From NCBI RefSeq assembly GCF_902148845.1, contig NC_043758.1:3695579-3759578 (forward strand): 64,000 nt of DNA, given 5' to 3'. The notes under the pieces were generated by a model, which saw only the letters and a list, made by a program, of their open reading frames with translations, was not told the DNA's origin and made no database searches. The DNA is from Salarias fasciatus. Lineage: Eukaryota; Chordata; Actinopteri; Blenniiformes; Blenniidae. A program made the translations under genes and the position numbers. The stretch's first letter is position 1. Each line of letters begins with the position of its first letter. Shown here piece by piece: positions 32,665-44,424 of this stretch.

Positions 32665-33632
32665 ATCATCTAGGCAGGAATTTAATTCCCCTGTGTGAGT
32701 GTGTGTGTGTGTGTGCGAGAGAGAGAGTGAGTATCCTGCTTCGAAGGTAAACATTTTATCAAAGTAAGTTTGTTTTGTTTCCACTATTTTTTTTTTAATG
32801 CCAACTGATTACTTCAAGCTACTGTAACACATCAGAGTATATTTTTCTGATTTATTCATATTTGGTTAAGAAGATGACAGCGTATTTATCATTTTTGGAT
32901 TCTGTGAGGAAGTCAAACGCCACATGAAAGCCGGGCCACTCGGACCTCACATGAATGACGATTTTTAACTTTTCTACGTTCTGTTCTCGTTGAGGGAATC
33001 TGGTTCTTGTTGTCGGTCATAGCGAATCTCCACCAAGCTAGATTTTATTTTCTGTTTTAATAACTTTTGTTTTCCACGTCAGATTTGTGTCCTACTGACT
33101 GAATGCATGTGGGACACAGAAGCAGAACGGGCAACAGGAAATCCTTTCTATGGTCAAACACTGTGCCATACCGGAGTTGCCAAGCCGCCCAGATGGTTTT
33201 ACTCACCTGTCATCGGGCTGACCACAAGAAATGTATGAAACTTCTAATCAAATGAGTTCTGGTGGAGTGGCCAAAGAGGAGGAAGGAGGAAAAAAATACA
33301 AATAACAGAAAAACATGGCGGGGACGGTGGGCAAATGATGAGAAAATGTTGCATTTCTTTGAAGATGTCAGTATTGTTTGGCACATTACCACTACAACTC
33401 ATAACCTGTATTAAAATGTATAGATGGTGGAACATGTTATATAGAGAGATTATGAAGATGCTAAAGAGAAGATGGTAAAGTACTAAAAGTGGATTTACAT
33501 TGTGTAAAGAGATGGATGAAAGAATAAAGAATAGGATCAAATTTGCTCTATTGTTTGTATTGTATTTACCATTGTGTTGGCAGAGGGATATTGAACAGAA
33601 ATCAGCTGTAATAAAGTAATTTTAGTATAAAT
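30769..33632 (+). other. taok1: taok1 3' UTR (probable extent)
   Basis: About 2.9 kb after the stop codon without an exon. AATAAA signals occur at 31303-31308, 33523-33528 and 33610-33615. The last, followed by T-rich sequence, is a plausible distal end. Long 3' UTRs are known for vertebrate TAOK1. It contains a (CA)n run (about 31938-31966), a poly-T of about 25 (32640-32664) and a (TG)n run near 32700. Confidence 0.55.
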
Positions 33633-33639
33633 ACTTTTG

Positions 33640-34340
33640 TGTCACTCCTTTTATTGTTTTAAAGACTGAAGAGGGGCAGCCAGCTAATCTGACAGGTATT
33701 GGAGATACTTTACCAATAACTAAAACCAGTACAGGATTGCATAGTGGGAGACCAGACCGTCTATCAAAGTCTAACTTACACCTCTCTAAGAGGGGCGTGA
33801 AATTTTTGCAGAAAAGACAATTAATCGAATCTGTAATATGCACCCCCAAATATTTAAAACCATCTGTAGCATATTTGAAAGGGAAAAAGGATGGTGGAAT
33901 ATTTTTAGCCAGAGAATTAATAGGAAGACGCTCACTTTTGTGGAGGTTAAGTTTATAGCCTGAGTACAGCCCAAATTTGTCGAATACCTAGAACTACAGG
34001 GAGGGAGGCAGCTGGGTTAGACATACTGTAAATAACAGGAGGTCATCAGCATAATTACAGAGTACTTTGGTAAATATATGTACTTGTGGTGTCTGCTGGG
34101 AGAGGATTTTGCCTCACATTAGAAGGGGCGGGATTTAGTCACGTGGGGAGGTATGACACACTGATGGTGGGGGTTAAAAGGGCGGAAGCGGTTTGTCAGG
34201 GGTGTGTGTGTGGATAACAAACCCCACTCGACTCTATTCCTGTGTTTGTCTCCTCTTTGTGCGATCCCCACATACATCATATACCTGATAGCTATTGGTC
34301 AGACCAAGGATTCAGCCCTCAGTCCTGTGTGTATAAAACA
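33640..34340 (-). mobile_element. L1-type LINE fragment (reverse transcriptase part), interrupted
   Basis: Read on the minus strand, the stretch gives L1 ORF2 reverse-transcriptase pieces. ADDLLLF-like sequence lies near 34050, SGY-type and 'KYLGV'-like blocks follow, then the family motif NFTPLLERCKLDFDR at about 33780-33830. The minus strand beyond 34276 gives an AESLV-PIAIR-like block resembling the segment just before the ADD box, so the fragment appears split by the LTR-like piece at 34084-34275. It is truncated at both ends and out of frame. Placement next to the taok1 poly(A) site suggests insertion just beyond that gene. Confidence 0.6.
34084..34275. mobile_element. Probable solo LTR inside the L1 fragment
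   Basis: About 190 bp starting TGTGGTGTCTG and ending GATCCCCACA. It has inverted TGTGG/CCACA ends, a TTAAAAGG-type box and a T-rich stretch before the end, all typical of a short LTR of the Gypsy kind. No internal retroviral genes are seen on either side. A clean target duplication could not be read, so the call is tentative. Confidence 0.35.
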
Positions 34341-34542
34341 TGAGTAAAACATCTGGAAGTGTTGTGTCTAGATTCAGGGTTGTGAAGCTGGGATGTTGGG
34401 TGATTCAGGTTGAACCAACGGCACAGATGAGTCCTTGTATTTCATGTATGTCCACACACACACACACACACAGTTGTAGGTCCCCTCCCCCCTTTTTCAA
34501 AACAAACTGACGGCCTTGCTGACAACAGTGCATAAGAACGAG

Positions 34543-34590
34543 AGTTACGAATGTAACTACGGTTCTATGAATCCCTACTGACCGCCTATG
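34543..34590 (+). repeat. DIRS left inverted terminal repeat
   Basis: Its reverse complement is found at about 39940-39984. The shared core is GTAACTACGGTTCTATGAAT. It marks the left border of the element. Confidence 0.8.
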
Positions 34591-35463
34591 AAATAGAACT
34601 TGAGGTGTCGGGCTTAATAGGTTCAGACTCCTTTTCCATCATGTGAACATGCAAACTGCACTTCCATTTCATCCCTACTGACTGCCAGGCGGTGCATAAA
34701 GCACTGAATGATCATCCTTTCGCATACGCAGGTCGAGAATTAAATGACAACAAAGTCACATGTGACCTCCCGGTGGCTGACATGAGTCTATATAGTCACG
34801 TCACACCGGAAGCTCAGTCCCTTTAAACCTTCTCGCGCGCAGGTTGGTTGGATCTGGTGGTGAGCATTTTGAGCTTAACTCCACTTACAGTTGATGTGCT
34901 GTTTGTGACTGGTAGCCCTGTGACTGGGTGAGTCAGAGCTGCGAGCTTGCTCGCCCTCTAAGGGCTGCACAAGCAGCACTCCATCTCCTTTTTTTTTTTC
35001 TTTCCCGTGAAAGCCGTGTATCGTTTATCGCCGTGTCTCTTAGACGGTTGTTTTCTGTTGTGACGGCCCACCGTGTGGTGCACGCCGCTCGGGTTGATTG
35101 CCTGGGCGGCTTAATTGTTAATTTGTTAATTAGGGGGCATAACTTCGCCCAGTTGTTATTGAAGACGGCTGTCTGTCAGCTCATGTGTCTGTCTGAGTGT
35201 GATTCATACACTGCCTCTTCAGCTGTTTAAAGAAAGGAAGATAATAGTAATAATTAATTTAAAAAAAAACAGCAGGATTGTTTTCCCTCATTGTGAGCCT
35301 GTTGCAAATCGCAAGTGGCGTTCTCTGCTCGACCCGGTTTGTGACCCCGCGCTCGGACATTCAGGAGTCACTAGTGGCGTTCTCTGTTCGACCTGACTCT
35401 GTAGTTGCTTGTCTGAACACTGAGTTTCTTAGTGAGTAAGACAGCTGAGGGTTTTTTGACGCC

Positions 35464-36577
35464 ATGTTGGAGCAGCTGTGTTGCAGACTCTGCTTGGCAG
35501 CACTCCAACCTGAGGATGGCCATGATTTGTGTCCCCCCTGCCTGGGTGTGGACCACCTATGGGAGGCCCTCCATGGCACGCACTGCCCGAATTGCTTAAT
35601 TATGCCGCATTCCGTGAAGGTTGCGCGCTTGGCTGAGTTTGAGGGTTGCCCGGAGGGGGATCCCACGTCTATGGTGTTGCCTGCCGGACAGTCACGGACA
35701 CGGAAGCACTCTTCTTCGGAGGCACTAGCGCGTACGAGGAAGAGGCGCAGGAAGGAGGACCCCAGGGACGGGTTGTCTGGTAAAGTGGAGAACCTGTCAT
35801 CGGAATTGGCTCAGATGAAGGCGATACTTCTGAACCTTTAGGAAGACACAGGACGCCATGCGGCGGTTCAGCAGGAACACGATTTGGCATCGCACGAGGA
35901 CGTGATCTTGGTGGCGGCGTCGGACACTCAATTTAGGAGTGATTTCGATGAGCTGAGCTCCCAGGTTTCTGAGTCCGGGTCCTACACCTCTGCAGGCTCC
36001 CGGAACACTGGAGATGAGTCTATGGCTGTGGCTATTCGGACAGCTCTCACCCGCCTGCAGTTGGATGTCCCCACGTCAAACCAAGTCCGCTCCAGCGCAT
36101 TCTTCCGACGCCAGACAGCAGCTGAGCCCTTTGTGGTCCCGCCATCAGAGGAATACGTTAAGGAGCTGCATGCATGTTGGACAGATAACAAGGCATTTTC
36201 CAGGCCCACCACGGATGGGCGGGCCTTAGCAGCGATGCAGGATGCCGATAAGTTTGGCCTGGGACGCATGCCGGCTGTGGAACCAGCTATCGCGTCCCTC
36301 ATTGTGCATCTGGTGGAGACGCTACGAACGAACGCCAGGTGCCCGCAACCGCAGTGTAGGATCACAGACGATCTACTCTGTAAAGCCTATGACACCGGTA
36401 CGCGCATGGGCCGCATTGGTTAACTACCTCTCCCACCTCCTGCTGGGTCTGTCGTCAACATTGGAGGAGGTTTCTGTCGACCCACCTAAGCAGGGCCTAA
36501 TGGACGCGTCCCTACAAGCTTTCGCCCTAATGTCAAGGGAGCTTGGTCACCTGATGTCTACGCTCGTACAGACTTGA
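35464..36577 (+). pseudogene. DIRS gag-like region
   Basis: Begins with a cysteine/histidine cluster (CCRLC, then HDLCPPCLG, then HCPNC) typical of fish DIRS gag proteins. After it comes a segment with PPSEEYVKELHACW and SRPTTDGRALAAMQ. It is read in more than one piece and treated here as a fossil part of the element. Confidence 0.6.
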
Positions 36578-37308
36578 CGCCAGGTTTGGTTGGCACAGTC
36601 ACCACTTTCAGAGTCCAGTCGGGGGACGCTGCGGAGCGTGCCGGTGGTTCCTGGGGAATTATTTGGGTCCACAGCACTGGAGGCCCTGGAGCGCACCGCG
36701 CAGGCAAACCGTACTCGGCAGCAATTGGTGGGACTCCAGAGACATCCCCCTCCTCGGGTGGGTCCAAGGTCTGCCTCATCATCTTCTCGGAGGTACTCTG
36801 CTGGGCCATCGCACCCTCTTCCGGAAACTCGCCACCAGGATTACAGAACGGTTCTGGAACGGAGGCCACAGCCTGGGTCTCTACCCCCCCGCTCATCACG
36901 GATGGGGCAGCCACACCAGCGCCCCCCCAAGCCCTCCAGACGGCAGGGGGCACAGATGAGACTCCACGGCCGGCAGTCGTTTTTTTTTTTACCCCGGGTC
37001 AACTCAGACACTGGGCTACCCACACTCCAGATGCTTGGGTGCTGGCCACACTGTCCCGGGGTTATCGCATTCAGTTCTGCCGCCGGCCTCCCATTCATGG
37101 CCGGGTCACAATGACTGCAATCCACGACCGGGCCAGGGCACGAGCACTGTCTGAGGAAATTCACACCTTGCTGGCCAAAGGTGCTGTGGTTCCTGTCGAT
37201 CCCCTGTGGGACCCGGGGGGTATTTCCTCATACCGAAGAAGACAGGCGACTGGCCCCGCTCTGCATCTTCGGGGTCTAAACTAATTTTTTAAATGTATTC
37301 CATTCAAG

Positions 37309-38346
37309 ATGCTGCGCATCCCTCAGGTTCCCTACACAATATCGCCAGGGGACTGGTTCACAGTGATCTATTTGAGGGACGCTTACGTTCATGTCCCTGT
37401 TGTGCCGTCACACTGGCGGTTCCTTCGGTTTGCATTTCAAGGGCAGCACTATCAGTTCAGGGTCCTCCCATTCGGGCTTTCCCTGTCTCCTCGGGTGTTT
37501 TCCAGGTGCGTGGCTGCAGCTCTGTCCCCCCTGCAGACTCGGGGCTTGATGATCTTGCCCTACCTGGACGATTGGCTAATCTGTGCCTCGTCTTGCGAGG
37601 ACGCCGTTCGGGACACGCAGGCGGTGCTCGATCACACTGCTGCTCTCGGCTTGCGTGTCAACATGGCCAAGAGCAACCTGGTCCCCACACAGGTGACCAC
37701 TTTTCTGGGGATGGTCCTGAATTCTCGGACTATGATGGCATGCCCCTCACCTCGGCGGGTTCAGGACATTTTGGAAATGCTCCCACACTTCCGGCGCGGC
37801 AGAGCCCCGCCGGATGTTCTCTACCTCTGTCTTCTCGGCAAACTGGTGGCGGCGTCTGCAGTCATTCCCCTGGGTCCTCTATCTCTTCGTCCACTTCAGA
37901 TGTGGCTGAACAGTCTACACCTGAGCCCTGAGCGACACAGCCACAGGCGCAGGCGCCTACGCGTGTCGACTCAGTGCCTGACGTCTCTCTCGCAGTGGCG
38001 GGAGAGGCGCTTCATCACACAAGGGGTTCCTATGGGTTCCCTACAAGGCTGTCGGGAGATCGTTCATACGGATGCGTTTCTCCGGGGTTGGGGAGCAACA
38101 TGGCAGGGGCGCATGGTGCAGGGGACATGGTTGCCATGGCAACAGGGGCAGCACATTAATATCCTCGAATTGAGGGCTGTGCTTTTGGCACTGCAGCAGT
38201 TTCTCCCGCATCTGCGGGGCCGACATGTGCTGGTCAGGATCGATAACACCAGCGTGGTTTTTCACATCAACCACCAGAGGGGCACTCGGTCCGTGGCTTT
38301 GACAAGGCTGGCCACTCAAATCCTGACTTGGGCGGCTCCAGCCTGA
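37309..38346 (+). pseudogene. DIRS reverse transcriptase and RNase H region
   Basis: Contains FRVLPFGLSLSPRVF, the YLDDW active-site box (about 37561) and NMAKSNLVPTQ, the order seen in DIRS polymerases. The RNase H part follows with HTDAFLRGWGATW, ELRAVLLAL and RIDNTSVVFHIN. Confidence 0.8.
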
Positions 38347-38885
38347 GAGCACTGCACATTCCGGGAGTGTTGAACACATCAGCGGATTTCCTGTCCCGGG
38401 AATCACTGCTGCCAGGGGAGTGGCGCCTTCACCCAGAGGTCGTGGACCGGGTCTGGCAGGCCTTCGGCAGGGCAGAGGTAGACCTGTTCTTGTCCAGGGA
38501 GTCCACCCACTGTCCCCGCTGGTTCAGTATAACGGACGACGCGGATTCTCTGGGCATGGATGCGCTGGCGCACAACTGGCCCCAAACGCTGCTATACGCC
38601 TTCCCACCTTTTCCCTTGATATTTCCTTTAATATTCAGGGTCTCTCAAGAGGGGCATCGACTGATCCTGATAGCCCCATTTTTGGCCGGCGAGGATCTGG
38701 TTTCCTCTGCTGCGCAGGCTCTGCTGCAGCTCGCCGAGGCGCCTGCCATCCAGGAGGGATCTTTTGTCCCAGTTCGGGGGGAGGATCCTGCACCCCATTC
38801 CAGACCGCCTCCAGCTATGGGTGTGGCTGCTGGAGGGCCGGGGGTCTCATTCTCAGAGTTCAGTGGAGACATAGGCCACACCATC

Positions 38886-39852
38886 GCCAATGCCCGGGCT
38901 CCATCCACACGACAGCTGTATGCCAGCAGGTGGAGGTTCTTCGACAGGTGGTGTCAGGACAGAGGTCTGGATGCGGTTCAATGCCCGGTGCCATCCATAT
39001 TGGAGTTCTTGCAGGAGCTGTTCAAATTGGGTTGCTCGCCATCTACACTTAAGGTGTATACGGCTGCGATTTCCTGCTGGCACCAGGGTTTTAATGGCCG
39101 TTCTGTTGGCGGTGACAGGACGGTCTCATCTTTTTTAAAGGGTGCTCGTTGTCTCCGCCCCCTAAGTCAACAAGGGTGCCGACGTGGGACCTGTCTTTGG
39201 TGCTCGAGTCCCTGCGGGCCCCGCCATTCGAGCCCCTGGATCAAGCAGGGTTGAAATGGCTGTCGCTGAAGACTGCGTTCCTCTTAGCGATGGCCTTGGG
39301 TAGACAAGTGGGGGAACTGCAGGCGCTGTCGGTGACACGGGCTGCAGGTGGAATGCCGATGGCTCTGGGGTGACACTCTGGCCTGACGCCTCTTTCCTCC
39401 CCAAGGTGCTTGGTTCTACAACTGTTATGCGCCCCCTCCCACTGGCGCGTTTCGGGTCTCTGGCTTCAAACGAACTGCTGTGTCCAGTTCAGGCACTTGA
39501 AATGTACATACGGGCTACGATGGGTGTCCGTAAGTCCGAAAGGCTGTTTATCTGCCACACCAGGCCTCGCATGGGCCAGGCCCTGTCAAAACAACGACTT
39601 GCCCACTGGGTTGTGGATACTATCAAACAGGGATATCTCTCCCGGGGTCATTCACCACCGGACGGGGTGCGGTGCCATTCGACCAGGGGTCTGACCACCT
39701 CCTGGGCCGCAATGGCCAGCGTTCCTTTGGACATTAATTTTGAAGCGGCCTCATGGACATCAGCGTCAACGTTCACACGGTTCTACAGGGTGAATGTGGC
39801 AGCGTCCCACCCCCTTGACGGGTTTCTCCGACAGCACTCATCAACGCTGTGA
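38886..39852 (+). pseudogene. DIRS tyrosine recombinase region
   Basis: Shows an N-terminal core-binding block (STRQLYASRWRFFDRW). It then shows KTAFLLAMALGRQVGELQ with the first catalytic Arg, CHSTRG with the His-x-x-Arg pair, and FYRVNV with the candidate nucleophilic Tyr. Together these are the tyrosine-recombinase signature that defines the DIRS group. Confidence 0.75.
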
Positions 39853-39939
39853 GGTGAGCGTGGGTTGGTGGTCACTGTTGTTCTGCGATTCCTCGTGACT
39901 TTGCTGGTATATGTCATCCAGTGCTTGATGCACCGCCTC

Positions 39940-39984
39940 TGGCCGTCATCCGGGATTCATAGAACCGTAGTTACCTACGTAACT
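39940..39984 (-). repeat. DIRS right inverted terminal repeat
   Basis: Reverse complement of the left terminal repeat at 34543-34590. It ends in ACGTAACT at 39984. Confidence 0.8.
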
Positions 39985-40086
39985 TTTGTTTTCAAAGACA
40001 CATTCTCCAACATTTGTTTTTTTAATTTTTTTTTAATTTTTTTTTTCACATTTTCATAATGAAGATATCAGTAAATTAATCAATAT

Positions 40087-43000
40087 TTACAGAGGGGGGC
40101 TGCTGCTTGGGGCTGAGGGGGGCTGCTGCTGGGGGCCTGAGGGAGGCTCCTGCTGGAGGCTGAGTGGGGCTGCTGCTGGGGGCCTGAGGGGCCTGAGGGG
40201 GGCTGCTGCTGGGGGCCTGAGGGGCCTGAGGTGAGCTGCTGATGGGGTCCTGAGGCGGGCCTGAGGTGGGCTGCTGCTGGGGGCCTGAGGGGGGCCTGAG
40301 GAGGGCTGCTGCTGAGGGCCTGAGGGGGGCCTGAGGAGGGCCTGACTTGGGCTGCTGCTGGGGGCCTGAGGAGGGCCTGAGGAGGGCTGCTGCTGGGGGC
40401 CTAAGGGGGGCCTGAGGAGGGCCTGACTTGGGCTGCTGCTGGGGGCCTGAGGAGGGCCTGAGGAGGGCTGCTGCTGGGGGCCTGAGAGGGGGCCTGAGGA
40501 GGGCTGCTGCTGGTGGCGTAAGGGGGGCCTGAGGTGGGCTGCTGCTGGTGGCCTGAAGGGGAATGAGGAGGGCTGCTGCTGGGGGCCTGAGGGGCCTGAG
40601 GAGGGCTGCTGCTGGGGGCGTAAGGGGGGCCTGAGAGGGGCCTGAGGAGGGCTGCTGCTGGGGGCCTGAGAGGGGCCTGAATTGGGCTGCTGCTGGGGGC
40701 CTGAGGAGGGCCTGAGGAGGGGTGCTGCTGGGGGCCTGTGGAGGGCCTGAGGTGGGCTGCTGCTGGGGGCCTGAGGGGGGCCTGAGGAGGGCCTGACTTG
40801 TTCTGCTGCTGGGGGCCTGAGGAGGGCCTGAGGAGGGCTGCTGCTGGTGGCCTGAGAGGGGGCCTGAGGAGGGCTGCTGCTGTTGGCCTGAGGGGAGCCT
40901 GAGGTGGGCTGCTGCTGGGGGCCTGAGAGGGGCCTGAGGGGGGCCTGAGGTGGGCTGCTGCTGGTGGCCTGAGGAGGGCCTGAGGAGGGCTGCTGCTGGT
41001 GGCCTGAGGGGGGCCTGAGTAGGGCCTGAGGTGGGCTGCTGTTGGTGGCCTGAGGGGGGCTTGAAGGTTGGCTGCTGCTGGGGTCCTGAGGGGCCTGAGG
41101 GGGGCTGCTGCTGGGGGCCTGTGGAGGGCCTGAGGTGGGCTGCTGCTGGGGGCCTGAGGGGGGCCTGAGGAGGGCTTGACTTGTTCTGCTGCTGGGGGCC
41201 TGAGGAGGGCTGCTGCTGGTGGCCTGAGAGGGGGCCTGAGGAGGGCTGCTGCTGTTGGCCTGAGGGGGCCTGAGAAGGGCTGCTGCTGGGGGCCTGAGGA
41301 GGGCCTGAGGAGGGCTGCTGCTGGTGGCCTGAGAGGGGGCCTGAGGAGGGCTGCTGCTGTTGGCCTGAGGGGGCCTGAGAAGGGCTGCTGCTGGGGGCCT
41401 GAGGGGCTTGAGGAGGGCTGCTGCTGGGGGCCTAAGGGGGGCCTGAGAGGGGCCTGAGGAGGGCTGCTGCTGGGGGCCTGAAGTGGGCTGCTGCTGGGGG
41501 CCTGAGAAGGGCCTGAGGAGGGGTGCTGCTGGGGGCCTGAAGAGGGCCTGAGGGGGGCTGCTGCTAGTGGCCTGAGGGGGTCCTGAGGTGGGCTGCTGCT
41601 GGGGGCCTGAGGTGGCCCTGAGGAGGGCTGCTGCTGGGGGCCTGAGGGGGGGCTGAGGAGGGCTGCTGCTGGTGGCCTGAGGGGGGCCTGAGAGGGGCCT
41701 GAGGTGGGCTGCTGCTGGTGGCCTGAGGGGGGCCTGAGGTGGGCTGCTGAAGGTGGCCTGAGGGGGGCCTGAGGTAGGCTGCTGCTGGGGGCCTGAGGGG
41801 GGCCTGAGAGGGGCCTGAGGTGGGCTGCTGCTGGGGGCCTGAGGGGGGCCTGAGGTGGGCTGCTGCTGGGGTCCTGAGGGGGGTCTGAGGGGGTCCTGAG
41901 GAGGGCTGCTATTGCGGGCCTGAGAGGGGCCTGAGGTGGGCTGCTGCTGGGGTCCTGAGGGGGGTCTGAGGGGGTCCTGAGGAGGGCTGCTATTGCGGGC
42001 CTGAGGGCGGCCTGAGAGGGGCCTGAGGTGGGCTGCTGCTGGTGGCCTGAGGGGAGCCTGAGGTGGGCTGCTGCTGGGGGCCTGAGAGGGGCCTGAGGGG
42101 GGCCTGAGTAGGGCCTGAGGCGGGCTGCTGCTCGGGGCCGGAGGGGGGCCTGGGGAGGGCTGCTGCTGGTGGCCTGAGGGGGGCCTGAGGAGGGCTGCTG
42201 CTAGGGGCCTGAGGAGGGCCTGAGGAGGGCTGCTGCTGGGGGCCTGAGATCGGCCTGAGGAGGGCCTGAGGTGGTTTGCTGCTGGGGGCTTGAGGAGGGC
42301 CTGAGGAGGGCTGCTGCTGGGGGCCTGAGGGGCCTGAGGGGGGCTGCTGCTGGGGGCCTAAGGGGGGCCCGAGGAGGGCTGCTGCTGGGGGCCTGAGGGG
42401 CGCCTGAGAGGGGCCTGCTGGAGGGCTGCTTGGGGCTAGAGGGGGGCCAGAGGGGGGCCTGAGGAGGGCTGCTGCTGGGGGCCTGAGGGGGGCTGCTGCT
42501 GGGGGCCTGAGGAGGGCCTGAGGTGGGCTGCTGCTGGGGGCCTGAGGGGCGCCTGAGGAGGGCCTGAGGTGGGCTGCTGCTGGGGGCCTGAGGGGGGCCT
42601 GAGGTGGACTGCTGCTGGGGGCCTGAGGAGGGCTGCTGCTGGGGTCCTGAGGGGGGCCTGAGGAGGGCTGCTGCTGGGAGCCTGAGAGGGGCCTGAGGTG
42701 GGCCTGAGGAGGGCTGCTGCTGGGGTCCTGAGGGGGGCCTGAGGAGGGCTGCTGCTGGGGGCCTGAGAGGGGCCTGAGGTGGGCTGCTGCTGGGGCCCTG
42801 AGGGGGGCCTGAGGAGGGCTGCTGCTGGGGGCCTGAGAGGGGCCTGAGGTGGGCTTCTGCTGGGGGCCTGAGGGGGGCCTGAGGAGGGCTGCTGCTGGAG
42901 GCCTGAGGAGGGCTGCTGCTGGGGGCCTAAGGGGGGCTGCTGCTCGGGGCCGGAGGGGGGCCTGGGGAGGGCTGCTGCTGGTGGCCTGAGGAGGGCTGCT

Positions 43001-43270
43001 GCTGGGGGCCTGAGAGGGGCCTGAGGTGGGCTTCTGCTGGGGGCCTGAGGGGGGCCTGAGGAGGGCTGCTGCTGGAGACCTGAGGAGGGCTGCTGCTGGG
43101 GGCCTGAGGGGGGCTGCTGCTCGGGGCCGGAGGGGGGCCTGGGGAGGGCTGCTGCTGGTGGCCTGACGGGCCTGAGTGGGGCTGCTGGGGGCCTGAGGGG
43201 GACTACTGCTGGGGGCTGAGGGGGGCTTCTGCTGGGGGCTGAGGGGGGATGCTGCTGGGGGCCTGGGTGA
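40087..43270. repeat. G-rich minisatellite of about 3.2 kb
   Basis: A long array of short, variably ordered units of the type GGGCTGCTGCTGG, GGGCCTGAGG and GGGGCCTGAGGAG on the plus strand. It is extremely G-rich on plus and C-rich on minus, with T and A scarce on the minus strand. Long open frames on the minus strand (for example 41990-43312) come from that composition, since all three frames lack stop triplets over most of it. Runs of four or more G in close succession give strong G-quadruplex potential. It directly follows, on the minus strand, the stop of the repeat-protein gene candidate, so it may be its 3' UTR or simple flank. Assembly length may be unreliable. Confidence 0.9.
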
Positions 43271-43272
43271 GG

Positions 43273-44340
43273 TTACTGCTGTGGGTCTGGGTGGGGCTTC
43301 TGGTGGGGGCACATGTAGTGCTTAAACCCTGGGCAAATGCGGGGCTCTCGCCAGGAATGTGAGCTGGGCTCCAGCTCAGGACGAACGTGTTTCTTCTGCT
43401 GGGGATGTGGTTTGGGCTCATGCTGTCGGCCTGGATGGAGCTTTTGGTGGGGGCAGATGTAGGGCTCAAACCCTGGGCGCACACGGGGCTCTCGTCGGGA
43501 ACGTAGGTTGGGCTCCAGCTTCGGGCACATATTATTTTTCAGTTGGGGCCCTGGGTGGGGCTTCTGCTGGGGCCCTGGGTGGTGCTTCTGCTGGGGCCCT
43601 GGGTGGAGCTTCTGCTGGGGGTGACTGTAGAGCTCGTGCCCCGGGCGCACGCGGGGCTCTGGCCGGGAATGTGCCTGGGTATGGAGATAATTTTGTTTCT
43701 TTATTATTCAATCAATCAAAAACGGTTTTGCAAACAAGAAAGAGAGTTGAGACCAAAAAACATAAAGTTGCCATTAAAAAATAAAAGTTCAATCAAATAG
43801 AATAGATCTGAGAACTAAATAATTTAAGTGGCAACCCCACCACTTTTTTTTTTAGATCAAAACAGAAAAAAGTTTTGGTTGCAAATTCAGAAGTTTTGCT
43901 TGCGAATCTGAGTGAACCCAATGGGCAGGGCCAACACTGGTGGAAGAGAGAAGAGCTCCTATTGGTCATTTTGACCTCGCTCCACCACCTGTCTCCACGC
44001 TGTTGCTGGCTGCTTCCGCATTTGGTAAAGGCCAGTACACATTACAGGCTTTTTTCAGTCTTCCCCGATTCAGAAACCCCACACTAGAAGACAACAGAGG
44101 ACAGATCGCACCAGATCTTTCTCTCCTGATCTTCTTGTGTGTGGAGTCACTGTGGAACAGACTAGAAGATTCTTCATCAGAGAATCGGCTCCTCACTCTT
44201 CCAAATCACGCGGAGTCAAACTTGACTTTAGCGGTTTCCCTTCAGTCCTGTGTTCACATTAATCTCCACTATTAATAATAAGCAAAGAGCTCATTCCCTC
44301 AGGTCATTCATTCATATCGGCATCAGCTTCGTTCTTTCAG

Positions 44341-44424
<84 letters not shown>

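Larger units (their letters stand above)
34543..39984 (+). mobile_element. DIRS-like tyrosine-recombinase retrotransposon, broken copy
   Basis: About 5.4 kb bounded by inverted terminal repeats: AGTTACG at 34543 with a downstream GTAACTACGGTTCTATGAAT block, and the complement ending at 39984. In order it holds a gag-like zinc-binding region, a reverse transcriptase with RNase H, and a tyrosine recombinase. This is the layout of DIRS1-type elements, which lack integrase and target duplications. A second copy of part of the terminal repeat (around 34673-34714) resembles the 3' end (GGCGGTGCAT...AAGCACTG...ATGA). The coding parts are interrupted several times, so it is a fossil, though still complete in layout and thus probably not very old. 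Confidence 0.85.

Noticed and set aside
40087-43270. CRISPR-like array
   Set aside because: Units are irregular, directly abutting and G-rich, with no unique spacers, in a vertebrate genome; it is a minisatellite.
41990-43312. 440-codon Pro/Gln/Ala-rich frame within the minisatellite
   Set aside because: All three minus-strand frames are nearly stop-free because the repeat lacks TAA, TAG and TGA on that strand; openness is compositional, and the upstream gene candidate ends at 43273.
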